Source of the DNA: JAPORK01 sp026710285
GTDB taxonomy: Bacteria; Pseudomonadota; Gammaproteobacteria; Pseudomonadales; Endozoicomonadaceae
Length of the DNA stretch: 64,000 bases
Assembly: GCA_965201045.1 (NCBI GenBank)
Contig: OZ241746.1
Span: forward strand, 2,790,001-2,854,000
Direction: 5' to 3'
Of this stretch, positions 15,601 through 24,258 are shown piece after piece. The translations under genes and the position numbers were made by a program. The notes under the pieces are model-generated. The model saw only the letters and a program-made list of their open reading frames with translations, ran no database searches and had not been told where the DNA came from. The stretch's first letter is position 1; the number at the start of each line of letters is the position of its first letter.

Positions 15601-18157
15601 CTGAATGGATTCTTTTGCCGGAGATTTGACATAATTGTTCAGGAGAGAGTACAGTTTCATTATTTCCTGGAAATAACAGCTGTTCAATTGGTTTATAAAG
15701 TATATTGGCATGAGTTACAGAAATAGCAGAATGCCTGCCATTAGCACTTTGCTGGTAACTGATGGCACAGCGCTGTGAATCATCATACAGGTTAATGTTT
15801 GTTCTTCCGTCTGGTAAATGTACACGGAGACTTCTACCTGAATCATCATACTCCTGTGTTGTAGTTAATGTTTCTGTTTTACCAGACGGAGAAATCATAT
15901 AAGTAGATTTGGCTGTTACACGACCATAGTTGTCATAAATAGTTTTACTAACAGGGACCCATTGGTTAGCAATCGCTTTTCCATCATCGGATAAAGCTTC
16001 ACGAAACTGCATCAACGCTCTTCCTGCTCCATCAAAAATAGTTTTACTTTGCAATCCATTAGCGGCTGTGGTTATCAGTTGATTATGATTTGGAAAAACC
16101 GTATATTGAGAATAAGTCTTTGCAGCAAAAGGCGTTCCGATATTTGAATCTTTTTGAACCAGTCTGCCCCATAAATCATAGTGATAACTAATAGTATTTT
16201 TACCTGAAGCATCAACCTTTTGTAATACGTGGTTAGTAAACAAACTGATCGTAACAAATGCAGAAAACCGTTTTTTTCCTGCACCTAATTCAATCGCACT
16301 GTATGTTGTTTTACTGCGACTGTCTGGACTCATTTTATAATAATAATCATGAATAATTTCATGGAGTTTGGATGATTTATGAGCTTTATCTGTTAGTATC
16401 GTTTGTTTCAATAATCCGTAGGTTAGACTGTTATCTGCATCTTGATAATAATGGCTGGTTGTTGTAACTTCCTGTGCTCCTGATTGCGCTGTTTGATGGT
16501 CCAGCACTAAAATATAACCATTCCCTTTTCGGTTTGGTAGTTTGCGATAGTAATTACGGCTAATAACCGGTTTAAGCTGAGTTGATCCGGTACTGGAAGG
16601 CCAGGAAGTGACAGATTTTTTTAGTGAACCTAAATTCCAACCATCAGGTTCGGCAGGACACTGTGTATCTCCTTTGAGTGAGCAATAATCAATTTCACTT
16701 AAACGACCATAAGCATCTTTATGAAAAATCATTCTTCCCAGCTTATCATAACTGTAAGTTTCGGTGGAGGTTGCCGGTATATTTGAATTCTCACTCCAAA
16801 CGCTTTTAATAATTTTTAATGGCTCACTATAAGTCAGTGGTAATTCTTCAAAAGAAGAGTGAGCACAACCATTGGGTTTATCTGCGTTACAGAAAAAAGT
16901 TTGTACTTCTGATAAACGATGACCGGTACGATCACTGATTCTTTGATCATCAATGAGTAAGTGATATTTGTAGGTGCGAACTTCACGAAAGATCCCGTTA
17001 TCTTCCTCTGTCTGATAGGTATAACTAATCGGTGCTTCAAACAAAATATCTCTTTTTTCAGAAGCGGTTGTTGCCAGTTGAGAATTAAAACCCAGGTAAT
17101 TATGTTCATTACTATTGGTTTTACTATATTTGTATGTTTCCTGCATAACGGGTTGCCCAGCACCCGGATCAACGCTTTTACTGGTAATGACACAAAGTGC
17201 ACGAGCTGAAAATTTTTCTAATCTGCTTATTTTCATTGCATCAGTACAATTATAAGTAAAGGTTTGTGTTAATCCTGTGGGATAATTTGTTTTGGTAAGC
17301 AGGTGACCAATATAAGTGAAATTTAAACCATAACCGTTATGAAGCTGTTTTAAAGGTAATATAACCTTACGTAGTTCACTGTTTTCTGTATTGAGTAGTA
17401 CTGAAACTGGCTGCCCTTCACTGCCTTTGCTAATCACTTCTATATAGCCTTTTTTATATAACAGTGTAATTTTGTGCCCCTCATCATCACTGACAGACTG
17501 CAACCGATGAGTTCCCTGCTGATAACCAAAATGTACCTGCCAGCCATTCTGTTGTTGTAGTGTTGTTTCATAACCCTGATGATCTAAGGTTTCCCGTAAA
17601 CCATTGGCGTAAGTAATAACAAAATGTTTTTCTTTTGTGCCATCAATATGAATATCATGCATTTTATGGTACAAAGGATACCACTGACCATTATTTTTTT
17701 CTTGCAAATAAAAATTTTGACCTATGGAGGTTACCAGGTTATTGGTTACTGGATTAAAGTGGGTTAAATTCCAACTCCAGCCCATACCCAATCCGTCAGC
17801 ATTAGTCGTGCCACTACTACTATAGTTAACTTCCAGGTCAATATTGGGACCATGTCCCAAATTACTGAGTAAACTGCCTGCTTTAACATGTACACTTAAA
17901 ATGCCGGTTCCCGGATCAATTTGTGCTCCCCATGCACCTTTGAAGTTAAAAGCATTTGACCATGGACTACCTTCGGGTGATTCTGTTGCAGATAAAGCCA
18001 CCTGATGACCAGGTAATTTTTTTTTATGATTATTTTTATGTGAAGGATATACAGCAGATGAACAGATAGTATTCGCCGTATAAAAAATAAGTAATACAGA
18101 AAATAATTTTATAATATTTGTTAATATTGACTTTTGTTTAAATAATTGAAAATTCAT
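12683..18157 (-). CDS. Giant secreted YD-repeat (Rhs-like) protein, array member 1
   Basis: A 1824-aa protein. Residues 1-32 are a Sec signal peptide or anchor. A conserved N-terminal beta domain at about 65-155 contains WGAQIDPGTGILSVHVKAG and GLGMGWSWNLTHFNP. Then come about 1200 residues of YD repeats (YDGFGRVI, YDSMGRVIN, YDKLGRITE), the Rhs beta-cocoon building unit, ending in the core boundary FGFDGERTDPATGWQFLG ... SNNPIMNTDPSGN (about 1400-1460). An Ala/Gly-rich hydrophobic stretch (about 1470-1575) precedes the variable tail. In the tail, IQCDVGAILAFAE (Cys near 1654) and PGHVHFVGKFSDD (His near 1755) look like the Cys and His of a papain-like fold. No PAAR, no immunity gene. Function inferred: effector or surface protein. 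Confidence 0.85.
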   Translation of the reverse strand: MNFQLFKQKSILTNIIKLFSVLLIFYTANTICSSAVYPSHKNNHKKKLPGHQVALSATESPEGSPWSNAFNFKGAWGAQIDPGTGILSVHVKAGSLLSNLGHGPNIDLEVNYSSSGTTNADGLGMGWSWNLTHFNPVTNNLVTSIGQNFYLQEKNNGQWYPLYHKMHDIHIDGTKEKHFVITYANGLRETLDHQGYETTLQQQNGWQVHFGYQQGTHRLQSVSDDEGHKITLLYKKGYIEVISKGSEGQPVSVLLNTENSELRKVILPLKQLHNGYGLNFTYIGHLLTKTNYPTGLTQTFTYNCTDAMKISRLEKFSARALCVITSKSVDPGAGQPVMQETYKYSKTNSNEHNYLGFNSQLATTASEKRDILFEAPISYTYQTEEDNGIFREVRTYKYHLLIDDQRISDRTGHRLSEVQTFFCNADKPNGCAHSSFEELPLTYSEPLKIIKSVWSENSNIPATSTETYSYDKLGRMIFHKDAYGRLSEIDYCSLKGDTQCPAEPDGWNLGSLKKSVTSWPSSTGSTQLKPVISRNYYRKLPNRKGNGYILVLDHQTAQSGAQEVTTTSHYYQDADNSLTYGLLKQTILTDKAHKSSKLHEIIHDYYYKMSPDSRSKTTYSAIELGAGKKRFSAFVTISLFTNHVLQKVDASGKNTISYHYDLWGRLVQKDSNIGTPFAAKTYSQYTVFPNHNQLITTAANGLQSKTIFDGAGRALMQFREALSDDGKAIANQWVPVSKTIYDNYGRVTAKSTYMISPSGKTETLTTTQEYDDSGRSLRVHLPDGRTNINLYDDSQRCAISYQQSANGRHSAISVTHANILYKPIEQLLFPGNNETVLSPEQLCQISGKRIHSADIKVSITTYDGFGRVITKTDPLGNIVKKEYDSMGRVINITDPKGDKIHNVYDLSGHVIQHWEQPVSGGNYLLSSAEYNAAGELLWSAGEDGLPTRFTYTKEGKLATTTTPDGHVITSKYNQLWLPVSEQLDGKTQKEINYDPLTLRVTAQTDNTGKTLFTYSDDGLLLYLQHIGTGDYRNYKMQWKYDKNRRVISVTDIDANQTQNIYDKLGRITEVDYQHDYKNPVTLSTFDYDDFSRIISVHYGSGMQRKINYDAFGHANNVSDKLNNKLLSAWSFTYDANNNITQKIYQATNNQKATLNYKYDALNNLITMTCDGSFGLPLCPRNTDFSGTSLRKAPIITQQDYSFTPLNRIAQIHELLQSSLQHQSLQKTVHYDYTDPSVPLRLQRISIGWNHQSESTHNFSYDVMGNMTTDGEGNHITYNAFNQITRVLKPNGEQSDYHYDSNEREVYEKSRLGIHYLFYRDKKLINEQISTPEDISHTIGYHGAVKTIDGLIHQYNESNYKGDVVGVLTQTSGNHQYQLSQCNIYSPYGMRWHANKNLLPAYQQTLFGFDGERTDPATGWQFLGAGHRTYNPQQRYFVSEDPAGSGYGFGSNNPIMNTDPSGNMPRWLGSTLKWANYIGSFGLGALHKKWANIAGAVITSALTVATLGASAYTYGGTLLASVVAAGATLAGSVPVVAATIPANKGLNIAASVVGAIQMVAMVATAAVDIGLYLFASEEDMMIDRSIPLEAFPLNMMRAEDVVERQPVLFNMIKFIKTNLPAMFRDIRGYPHLQINSFSQLSRVWSTLYPQSSLIQCDVGAILAFAETIKKPVDIDMLKDLLRMNLVMRRAIASSISDNEKFVFINDYLSHMHGILESVYDTEDSNFECFNQEEITSLAATSMEAGDVAIVIIPGHVHFVGKFSDDIFIQYIFYGEHVLFCVANLNKTEEIIFNYRLPGQNPYILGLTRFKYNVPARDPDIFLDVD

Positions 18158-18482
18158 GGAAATACTACTTTTATTAGAGTAATTATAATATTTGAAACAT
18201 TTTTATTTTAAATGATCATCAGTTTATTGTTTACAAATTACAATTTTAACTGAGTCGTAGTTTCAGAACAGACAGATAATAATGTGTATCAGTTGATGGC
18301 TGACTATAAAAAAGCAATTCTTCAAATTTACCATGGGCATTATATCAAAACGCAGATCAAATCCATTGTAAAGAGTATATGACATATAAGTATCATCAAT
18401 CAACTTGCCTGATATTTGTGTAACGAAAAAGACGAATCGTAAATATTTCACCAGGATTTATATTTTAAACAGATTAATTATT
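18158..18482 (-). other. Spacer B: rhs upstream block plus orphan toxin-tail remnant
   Basis: The part next to array member 1 carries the conserved upstream block with a TATTATAATTAC -10-like box. At 18263-18451 the minus strand still encodes QISGKLIDDTYMSYTLYN and FDIMP, clearly related to the tail of array member 5 (IIGKLTDNLYMSYTTYAN ... FDIMP), though without its beginning and with a drifted end. This is a C-terminal fragment left from recombination, not an immunity gene. Confidence 0.75.
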
Positions 18483-21400
18483 TTAAGAAGCATCTTCGGA
18501 AACAGAGAGAAAAGGGTATTCACATTTTGCAATACCCCAAATCCCCAAAGGTCTTGGAGCTGTTTGAATATATAGTGTTGTGCGAGTATCTGCCACGTTA
18601 CCTATAGAATAGTTGAGTTGTCCTTTGTGGCTACTCCAAAATTGTATAAAATACTCATTATTAATCCTACCCATCAGTTGCACATGATTATTGGAAAATA
18701 CAAACGCTATTTCACTTGGGTTCATAAGATCATCAATGAATAGTGCTTGTGGTTTAAGTGTTTGAAGAGCTAAAACCTTTCCGCATGCAGATGCGGCCAT
18801 CTCCAACAATTTCACAATATAATCATATACGAAATGCTCAACACCTACGTTGTTTCTCATCTCGAGGTTGGCTTCTAACAAAACTTCAAAATCATCAATA
18901 CTAAGAGGTTTCTTCATTATTTTATAAAAAGCAAATATAGCTGCAGGACCACAATCCAGCAAATTACTTCTTGGAAATAACTTTTTCCATGCTTTGTGCA
19001 TACGCCTGAATGAATTAATATTTAAGTGAGGCTCTCCATCGATTTCAGTGTATATTCTTCTAGATAATTTTATTCTGGCAAAATCTGCTATTTTAGTCAC
19101 ATTTTCTTCGCGTGCAACGGAGGTTGCTGCTCTTAACATCCTGAGAGGAAACGCTTCTAATGGCAAACTTAATTGCATATCTTTGTCAAGGCTTGTGATT
19201 TCTTCTGAGTTAAAGAAAGATAACCCCATACCAACTGTGGCAACCAGACTGACCATTTGTATAGCACCCACTACAGAAGCGACAATATTCAGACCTTTAT
19301 TAGCAGGTACAGCTGCTGCAACTACAGGCACACTGCCTGCCAGGGTGGCTCCGGCTGTTACTACTGATCCTAATAATGTACCTCCATAGGTATAAGCTGA
19401 TCCGCCTAATGTGGCAACAGTGAGTGCAGAGGTGATAACAGCTCCCGCAATATTTGCCCATTTGTTATGCAGTGCACCTAATCCAAACGAGCAGATATAA
19501 TTAGCCCACTTTAAGGTGAATCCAAGCCATCTGGGCATATTACCAGTTGGATCGCTATTCATTATCGGGTTGTTACTACCAAAACTATAACCACCCCCTG
19601 CCGGATCTTCGCTGACAAAGTAACGCTGCTGCGGATTATACGTCCGGTGCCCTGCTCCCAAAAACTGCCATCTGGTAGCAGGATCAGTGCGTTCTCCATC
19701 AAAACCAAAAAGTATTTGCTGATAAGCGGGCAGTAAGTTTTTATTAGCATGCCAGCGCATTCCATAAGGGCTGTATATATTACGCTGACTCAGTTGATAT
19801 TGATGACTTCCCGAAGCTTGTGTCAATACACCAACCACATCACCTTTATAATTACTTTCATTATACTGATGAATAAGACCGTCAATGGTTTTGACAGCGC
19901 CATGATAACCAATGGTATGTGGCGTATCTTTTGGCGTGTTTATTTGTTCATTAATTAACTGTCGACCCTGGTAAAAAAGATAATGAATACCTAAGCAACT
20001 TTTTTCATATACTTCTCTTCCATTGCTATCATAATTATAATCACTCTGTTCTCCATTAGGTTTAAGCACCCGGGTTATCTGATTAAAAGCATTATATGTA
20101 ATATGATTACCTTTTCCATCTGTTGTCATATTGCCCATAATATCATAACTGAAATTATGTGTTGACTCAGACTGATGATCCCACTCTGTACTAATACGTT
20201 GCAGGCGTAAGGGTACAGAAGGATCGATATAATCATAGTGAACTGTTTTTTGAAGGCTTTGATGTTGTAAACTGCTTTGTAATAATTCATGTATCTGCGC
20301 AATACGATTAAGTGGTGTAAAAGAATAATCCTGCCGGGTAATAATCGGAGCTTTTTGTAAGCTAGTTCCTGAAAAATCAGTATCTCTCGGACACAGTGGT
20401 AATCCAGAAGAACCATCGCAGGTCATTGTGGTCAGATTATCCAATGTATCATATTTGTAGTTAAGAATGGCTTTTTGATTATTGATTGCCTGATAAGTCT
20501 TTTGCGTAATATTATTATTTGCATCATAAGTGAATGACCAGGCAGATAGTAGTTTGTTGTTGAGCTTATCACTTACATTATTTGCATGACCAAAAGAATC
20601 ATAGTTAATTTTTCTCTGCATACCGCTGCCATAATGAACAGAAATAATACGAGAAAAATCATCATAATTAAATGCAGAGAGTACAATTGGATTTTTATGA
20701 TCATGTTGATAATCTACTTCCATTATCCGTCCTAATGCATCATAAATATTTTGTGTTTGATTAGCATCAATATCAGTGACACTGATAACCCGTCTATTTT
20801 TATCATACTTCCACTGTATTTTATAATTCCTGTAATCACCTATTCCAATATGTTGAAGATACAACAGAAGACCATCATCACTATAAGTAAATAGTGTTTT
20901 TCCTGTATTGTCTGTTTGTGCTTTAACCCTTAAAGTTAAAGGATCATAGCTTATTTCTTTTTGAATTTTTCCATCAAGCTGTTCACTAACAGGCAGCCAA
21001 AGCTGATTATATTTTAATGTTATTACATGACTGTCTGGTGTCGTGGTAGTAACCAGTTTTCCCTCTTTGGTATAGGTGAACTTAGTAGGAAGACCATCTT
21101 CTCCTGCACTCCATAACAATTCACCTGCTGCATTATATTGAGCAGATGATAATAGATAATTTCCACCAGAGATAGGCTGTGCCCAATGCTGAATGATATG
21201 TCCGCTCAAATCATAAACATTGTGTATTTTGTCTCCTTTGGGATCAGTAATATTAATAACCCTTCCCATTGAGTCATACTCTTTTTTTGTAATATGCCCT
21301 AAAGGGTCTGTTTTAGTTATTACACGACCAAAACCATCATAAGTAGTTGTAGAAATTTTAATGTTTGGTGAATGGGTTCTTTTTCCGGAGATACTACACA

Positions 21401-23927
21401 ATTTTTCAGGAGGAAGTACAGTTTCATTATTGCCAGCAAATAACAGCTGTTCAGTTGGTTTATAGAGTATATTAGCATGAGTTACAGAAATAGCAGAATA
21501 CTTGCCATTAGCACTTTGCTGGTAACTGATGGCACAGCGTTGTGAATCATCATACAGGTTAATGTTTGTTCTTCCATCTGGTAAATGTACACGGAGACTT
21601 CTACCTGAATCATCATACTCCTGTGTTGTTGTTAATGTTTCTTTTTTACCTGACGGAGAAATCATATAGGCAGATTTGGCTGCTACACGACCATAGTTGT
21701 CATAAACAGTTTTGCTAACAGAGACCCATTGGTTAGCAATCGCTTTTCCATCATCTGATAAGGCTTCACGAAATTGTATCAAAGCTCTTCCTGCTCCATC
21801 AAAAATAATTTTACTTTGCAATCCATTAGCGGCTGTGGTTACCAGTTGATTATGGTTTGGAGAAACCGTATATTGATAATAAGTTTTTGCAGCAAAAGGT
21901 GTCCTGATATTCAAATCTTTTTCAACCATTCTGTCCCACAAATCATAGTGATAGTTAATAGTATTTTTACCTGAAGCATCCGTCTGTTGTAATACGTGAT
22001 TAGTGAATAAGCTGGTCGTAACAAATGCAGAAAATTGTTTTTTTCCTGCACCTAATTCAATCGCACTGTATGTTGTTTTACTGCGACTGTCTGGACTCAT
22101 TTTATAATAATAATCATGAATAATTTCATGGAGTTTGGATGATTTGTGAGCCTTATCTGTTAGTATCGTCTGTTTCAATAATCCGTAGGTCAGACTGTTA
22201 TCTGCATTCTGATAATAATGGCGGGTTGTTGTAATTTCCTGTGCTCCTGATTGCGCTGTTTGATGGTCCAGCACTAAAATATAACCAGTCCCTTTTCGGT
22301 TTGGTAGTTTACGATAGTAACTACGGCTAATAACCGGTTTAAGCTGAGTTGATCCGGTACTGGCAGGCCAGGAAGTGACAGATTTTTTTAGTGCACCCAA
22401 ATTCCAGCCATCAGGTTCAGCAGGACACTGTGTATCTCCTTTGAGTGAGCAATACTCAATTTCACTTAAACGACCATAATCATCTTTGTGAGAAATCATT
22501 CTTCCCAGCTTATCATAACTGTAAGTTTCAGTGGAGGTTGCCGGTATATCTGAATTCTCAGTCCAAACACTTTTAATAATTTTTAATGGCTGACTATAAG
22601 TCAGTGGTAATTCTTCAAAAGAAGAGTGAGCACAACCATTGGGTTCATCTGCACGACAGAAAAAAGTTTGTACTTCTGATAAGCGATGACCGGTACGATT
22701 ACTGATTCTTTGATCATCAATGAGTAAGTGATATTTGTCGTAGGTGCGAACTTCACGAAAGATCCCGTTATCTTCCTCTGTCTGATAGGTATAACTAACT
22801 GGTGCCTCAAACAAAATATCTCTTTTTTCAGAAGCGGTTGTTGCCAGTTGAGAATTAAAACCCAGATAATTATGTTCATTACTATTGGTTTTACTATATT
22901 TGTATGTTTCCTGCATAACGGGTTGCCCAGCACCCGGATCAACGCTTTTACTGGAAATAACACAAAGTGCATGAACTGAAAATTTTTCTAATCTGCTTAT
23001 TTTCATTGCATCAGTACAATTATAAGTAAAGGTTTGTGTTAATCCTGTGGGATAATTTGTTTTGGTAAGCAGGTGACCAATATAACTGAAATTTAAACTA
23101 TAACCGTTATGAAGCTGTTTTAAAGGTAATATAACCTTACGTAGTTCACTGTTTTCTGTATTGAGTAGTACTGAAACTGGCTGCCCTTCACAGCCTTTGC
23201 TAATCACTTCTATAGCGTTTTTTTTATATGACAGTATAATTTTATGCCCCTCATCATCACTGACAGACTGCAGCTGATGAGTTCCTTGCTGATAACCAAA
23301 ATGTACCTGCCAGCCATTTTGTTGTTGCAGTGTTATTTCATAACCTTGATGATCTAAGGTTTCCCGTAAACCATTGGCGTAAGTAATAACAAAATGTTTT
23401 TCTTTTGTACCATCAATATGAATATCATGCATTTTATGGTATAAAGGATACCACTGACCTTTACTTTTCTGTTGCAAATAAAAATTTTGACCTATGGAGG
23501 TTACCAGGTTATTGGTTACCGGATTAAAGTGGGTTAAATTCCAGCTCCAGCCCATACCCAATCCGTCAGCATTAGTCGTGCCACTACTGCTATAGTTAAC
23601 TTCCAGGTCAATATTGGGACCATGCCCCAAATTACTGAGTAAACTACCTGCTTTAACATGTACACTTAAAATGCCGGTTCCCGGATCAATTTGTGCTCCC
23701 CATGCACCTTTGAAGTTAAAAGCATTTGACCATGGACTACCTCCGGATGATTCTGTTGCAGATAAAGCCACCTGATGACCAGGTAATTTTTTTTTATGAT
23801 TATTTTTATGTGAAGGAAGCAGAGCAGATAAACAGATAGCATTCAACGTATAAAAAATAAGTAATACAGAAAATAATTTTATAATATTTGTTAATATTGA
23901 CTTTTTTTTAAATAATTGAAAATTCAT
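18483..23927 (-). CDS. Giant secreted YD-repeat (Rhs-like) protein, array member 2
   Basis: An 1814-aa paralogue, near-identical to member 1 through the signal peptide, N-terminal domain, YD repeats and core boundary (SNNPIMNSDPTGN). It keeps the nine-A tract just after the signal peptide. The tail after the hydrophobic region is its own: SVAREENVTKIADFARIKLS, then HLNINSFRRMHKAWKKLFPR, LLDCGPAAIFAFYK with Cys near 1658 followed by a helix, and SNNHVQLMGRINNEYFIQF with His near 1747. The Cys-to-His spacing (about 90) fits a papain-like domain. Separated from member 1 by spacer B with no immunity ORF. Confidence 0.85.
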   Translation of the reverse strand: MNFQLFKKKSILTNIIKLFSVLLIFYTLNAICLSALLPSHKNNHKKKLPGHQVALSATESSGGSPWSNAFNFKGAWGAQIDPGTGILSVHVKAGSLLSNLGHGPNIDLEVNYSSSGTTNADGLGMGWSWNLTHFNPVTNNLVTSIGQNFYLQQKSKGQWYPLYHKMHDIHIDGTKEKHFVITYANGLRETLDHQGYEITLQQQNGWQVHFGYQQGTHQLQSVSDDEGHKIILSYKKNAIEVISKGCEGQPVSVLLNTENSELRKVILPLKQLHNGYSLNFSYIGHLLTKTNYPTGLTQTFTYNCTDAMKISRLEKFSVHALCVISSKSVDPGAGQPVMQETYKYSKTNSNEHNYLGFNSQLATTASEKRDILFEAPVSYTYQTEEDNGIFREVRTYDKYHLLIDDQRISNRTGHRLSEVQTFFCRADEPNGCAHSSFEELPLTYSQPLKIIKSVWTENSDIPATSTETYSYDKLGRMISHKDDYGRLSEIEYCSLKGDTQCPAEPDGWNLGALKKSVTSWPASTGSTQLKPVISRSYYRKLPNRKGTGYILVLDHQTAQSGAQEITTTRHYYQNADNSLTYGLLKQTILTDKAHKSSKLHEIIHDYYYKMSPDSRSKTTYSAIELGAGKKQFSAFVTTSLFTNHVLQQTDASGKNTINYHYDLWDRMVEKDLNIRTPFAAKTYYQYTVSPNHNQLVTTAANGLQSKIIFDGAGRALIQFREALSDDGKAIANQWVSVSKTVYDNYGRVAAKSAYMISPSGKKETLTTTQEYDDSGRSLRVHLPDGRTNINLYDDSQRCAISYQQSANGKYSAISVTHANILYKPTEQLLFAGNNETVLPPEKLCSISGKRTHSPNIKISTTTYDGFGRVITKTDPLGHITKKEYDSMGRVINITDPKGDKIHNVYDLSGHIIQHWAQPISGGNYLLSSAQYNAAGELLWSAGEDGLPTKFTYTKEGKLVTTTTPDSHVITLKYNQLWLPVSEQLDGKIQKEISYDPLTLRVKAQTDNTGKTLFTYSDDGLLLYLQHIGIGDYRNYKIQWKYDKNRRVISVTDIDANQTQNIYDALGRIMEVDYQHDHKNPIVLSAFNYDDFSRIISVHYGSGMQRKINYDSFGHANNVSDKLNNKLLSAWSFTYDANNNITQKTYQAINNQKAILNYKYDTLDNLTTMTCDGSSGLPLCPRDTDFSGTSLQKAPIITRQDYSFTPLNRIAQIHELLQSSLQHQSLQKTVHYDYIDPSVPLRLQRISTEWDHQSESTHNFSYDIMGNMTTDGKGNHITYNAFNQITRVLKPNGEQSDYNYDSNGREVYEKSCLGIHYLFYQGRQLINEQINTPKDTPHTIGYHGAVKTIDGLIHQYNESNYKGDVVGVLTQASGSHQYQLSQRNIYSPYGMRWHANKNLLPAYQQILFGFDGERTDPATRWQFLGAGHRTYNPQQRYFVSEDPAGGGYSFGSNNPIMNSDPTGNMPRWLGFTLKWANYICSFGLGALHNKWANIAGAVITSALTVATLGGSAYTYGGTLLGSVVTAGATLAGSVPVVAAAVPANKGLNIVASVVGAIQMVSLVATVGMGLSFFNSEEITSLDKDMQLSLPLEAFPLRMLRAATSVAREENVTKIADFARIKLSRRIYTEIDGEPHLNINSFRRMHKAWKKLFPRSNLLDCGPAAIFAFYKIMKKPLSIDDFEVLLEANLEMRNNVGVEHFVYDYIVKLLEMAASACGKVLALQTLKPQALFIDDLMNPSEIAFVFSNNHVQLMGRINNEYFIQFWSSHKGQLNYSIGNVADTRTTLYIQTAPRPLGIWGIAKCEYPFLSVSEDAS

Positions 23928-24258
23928 GAAAATACTACTTTTATTAGAGTAATTATAATATTTGAATCATTTTTATTTTACATGATCATCAGTTTATTGT
24001 TTACAAATTACAATTTTAACTGAGTCGTAGTTTCAGAACAGACAGATAATGATGTGTATCAGTTGATGGCTGACTATAAAAAAGCAATTCTTCAAATTTA
24101 CCATGGGCATTATATCAAAACGCAGACCAAAGACATTGTAAAGAGTATATGACATATAAATATTATCAGTCAACTCACATTGGGCTGGTTATGAACTTTA
24201 AAAAAATTTTTATTTTAATTTTAAATAGTAGTTGGTTTATTTTTACTGTATTACAGCT
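23928..24258 (-). other. Spacer C: rhs upstream block plus decayed toxin tail
   Basis: Nearly the same sequence as spacer B (upstream block, then TTTACCATGGGCATTATATC and the AAGAGTATATGACATATAAA region at 24090-24160), i.e. the same orphan tail, but with its frame now broken. The remaining 80 bp to the stop of member 3 is AT-rich and featureless. Confidence 0.7.
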
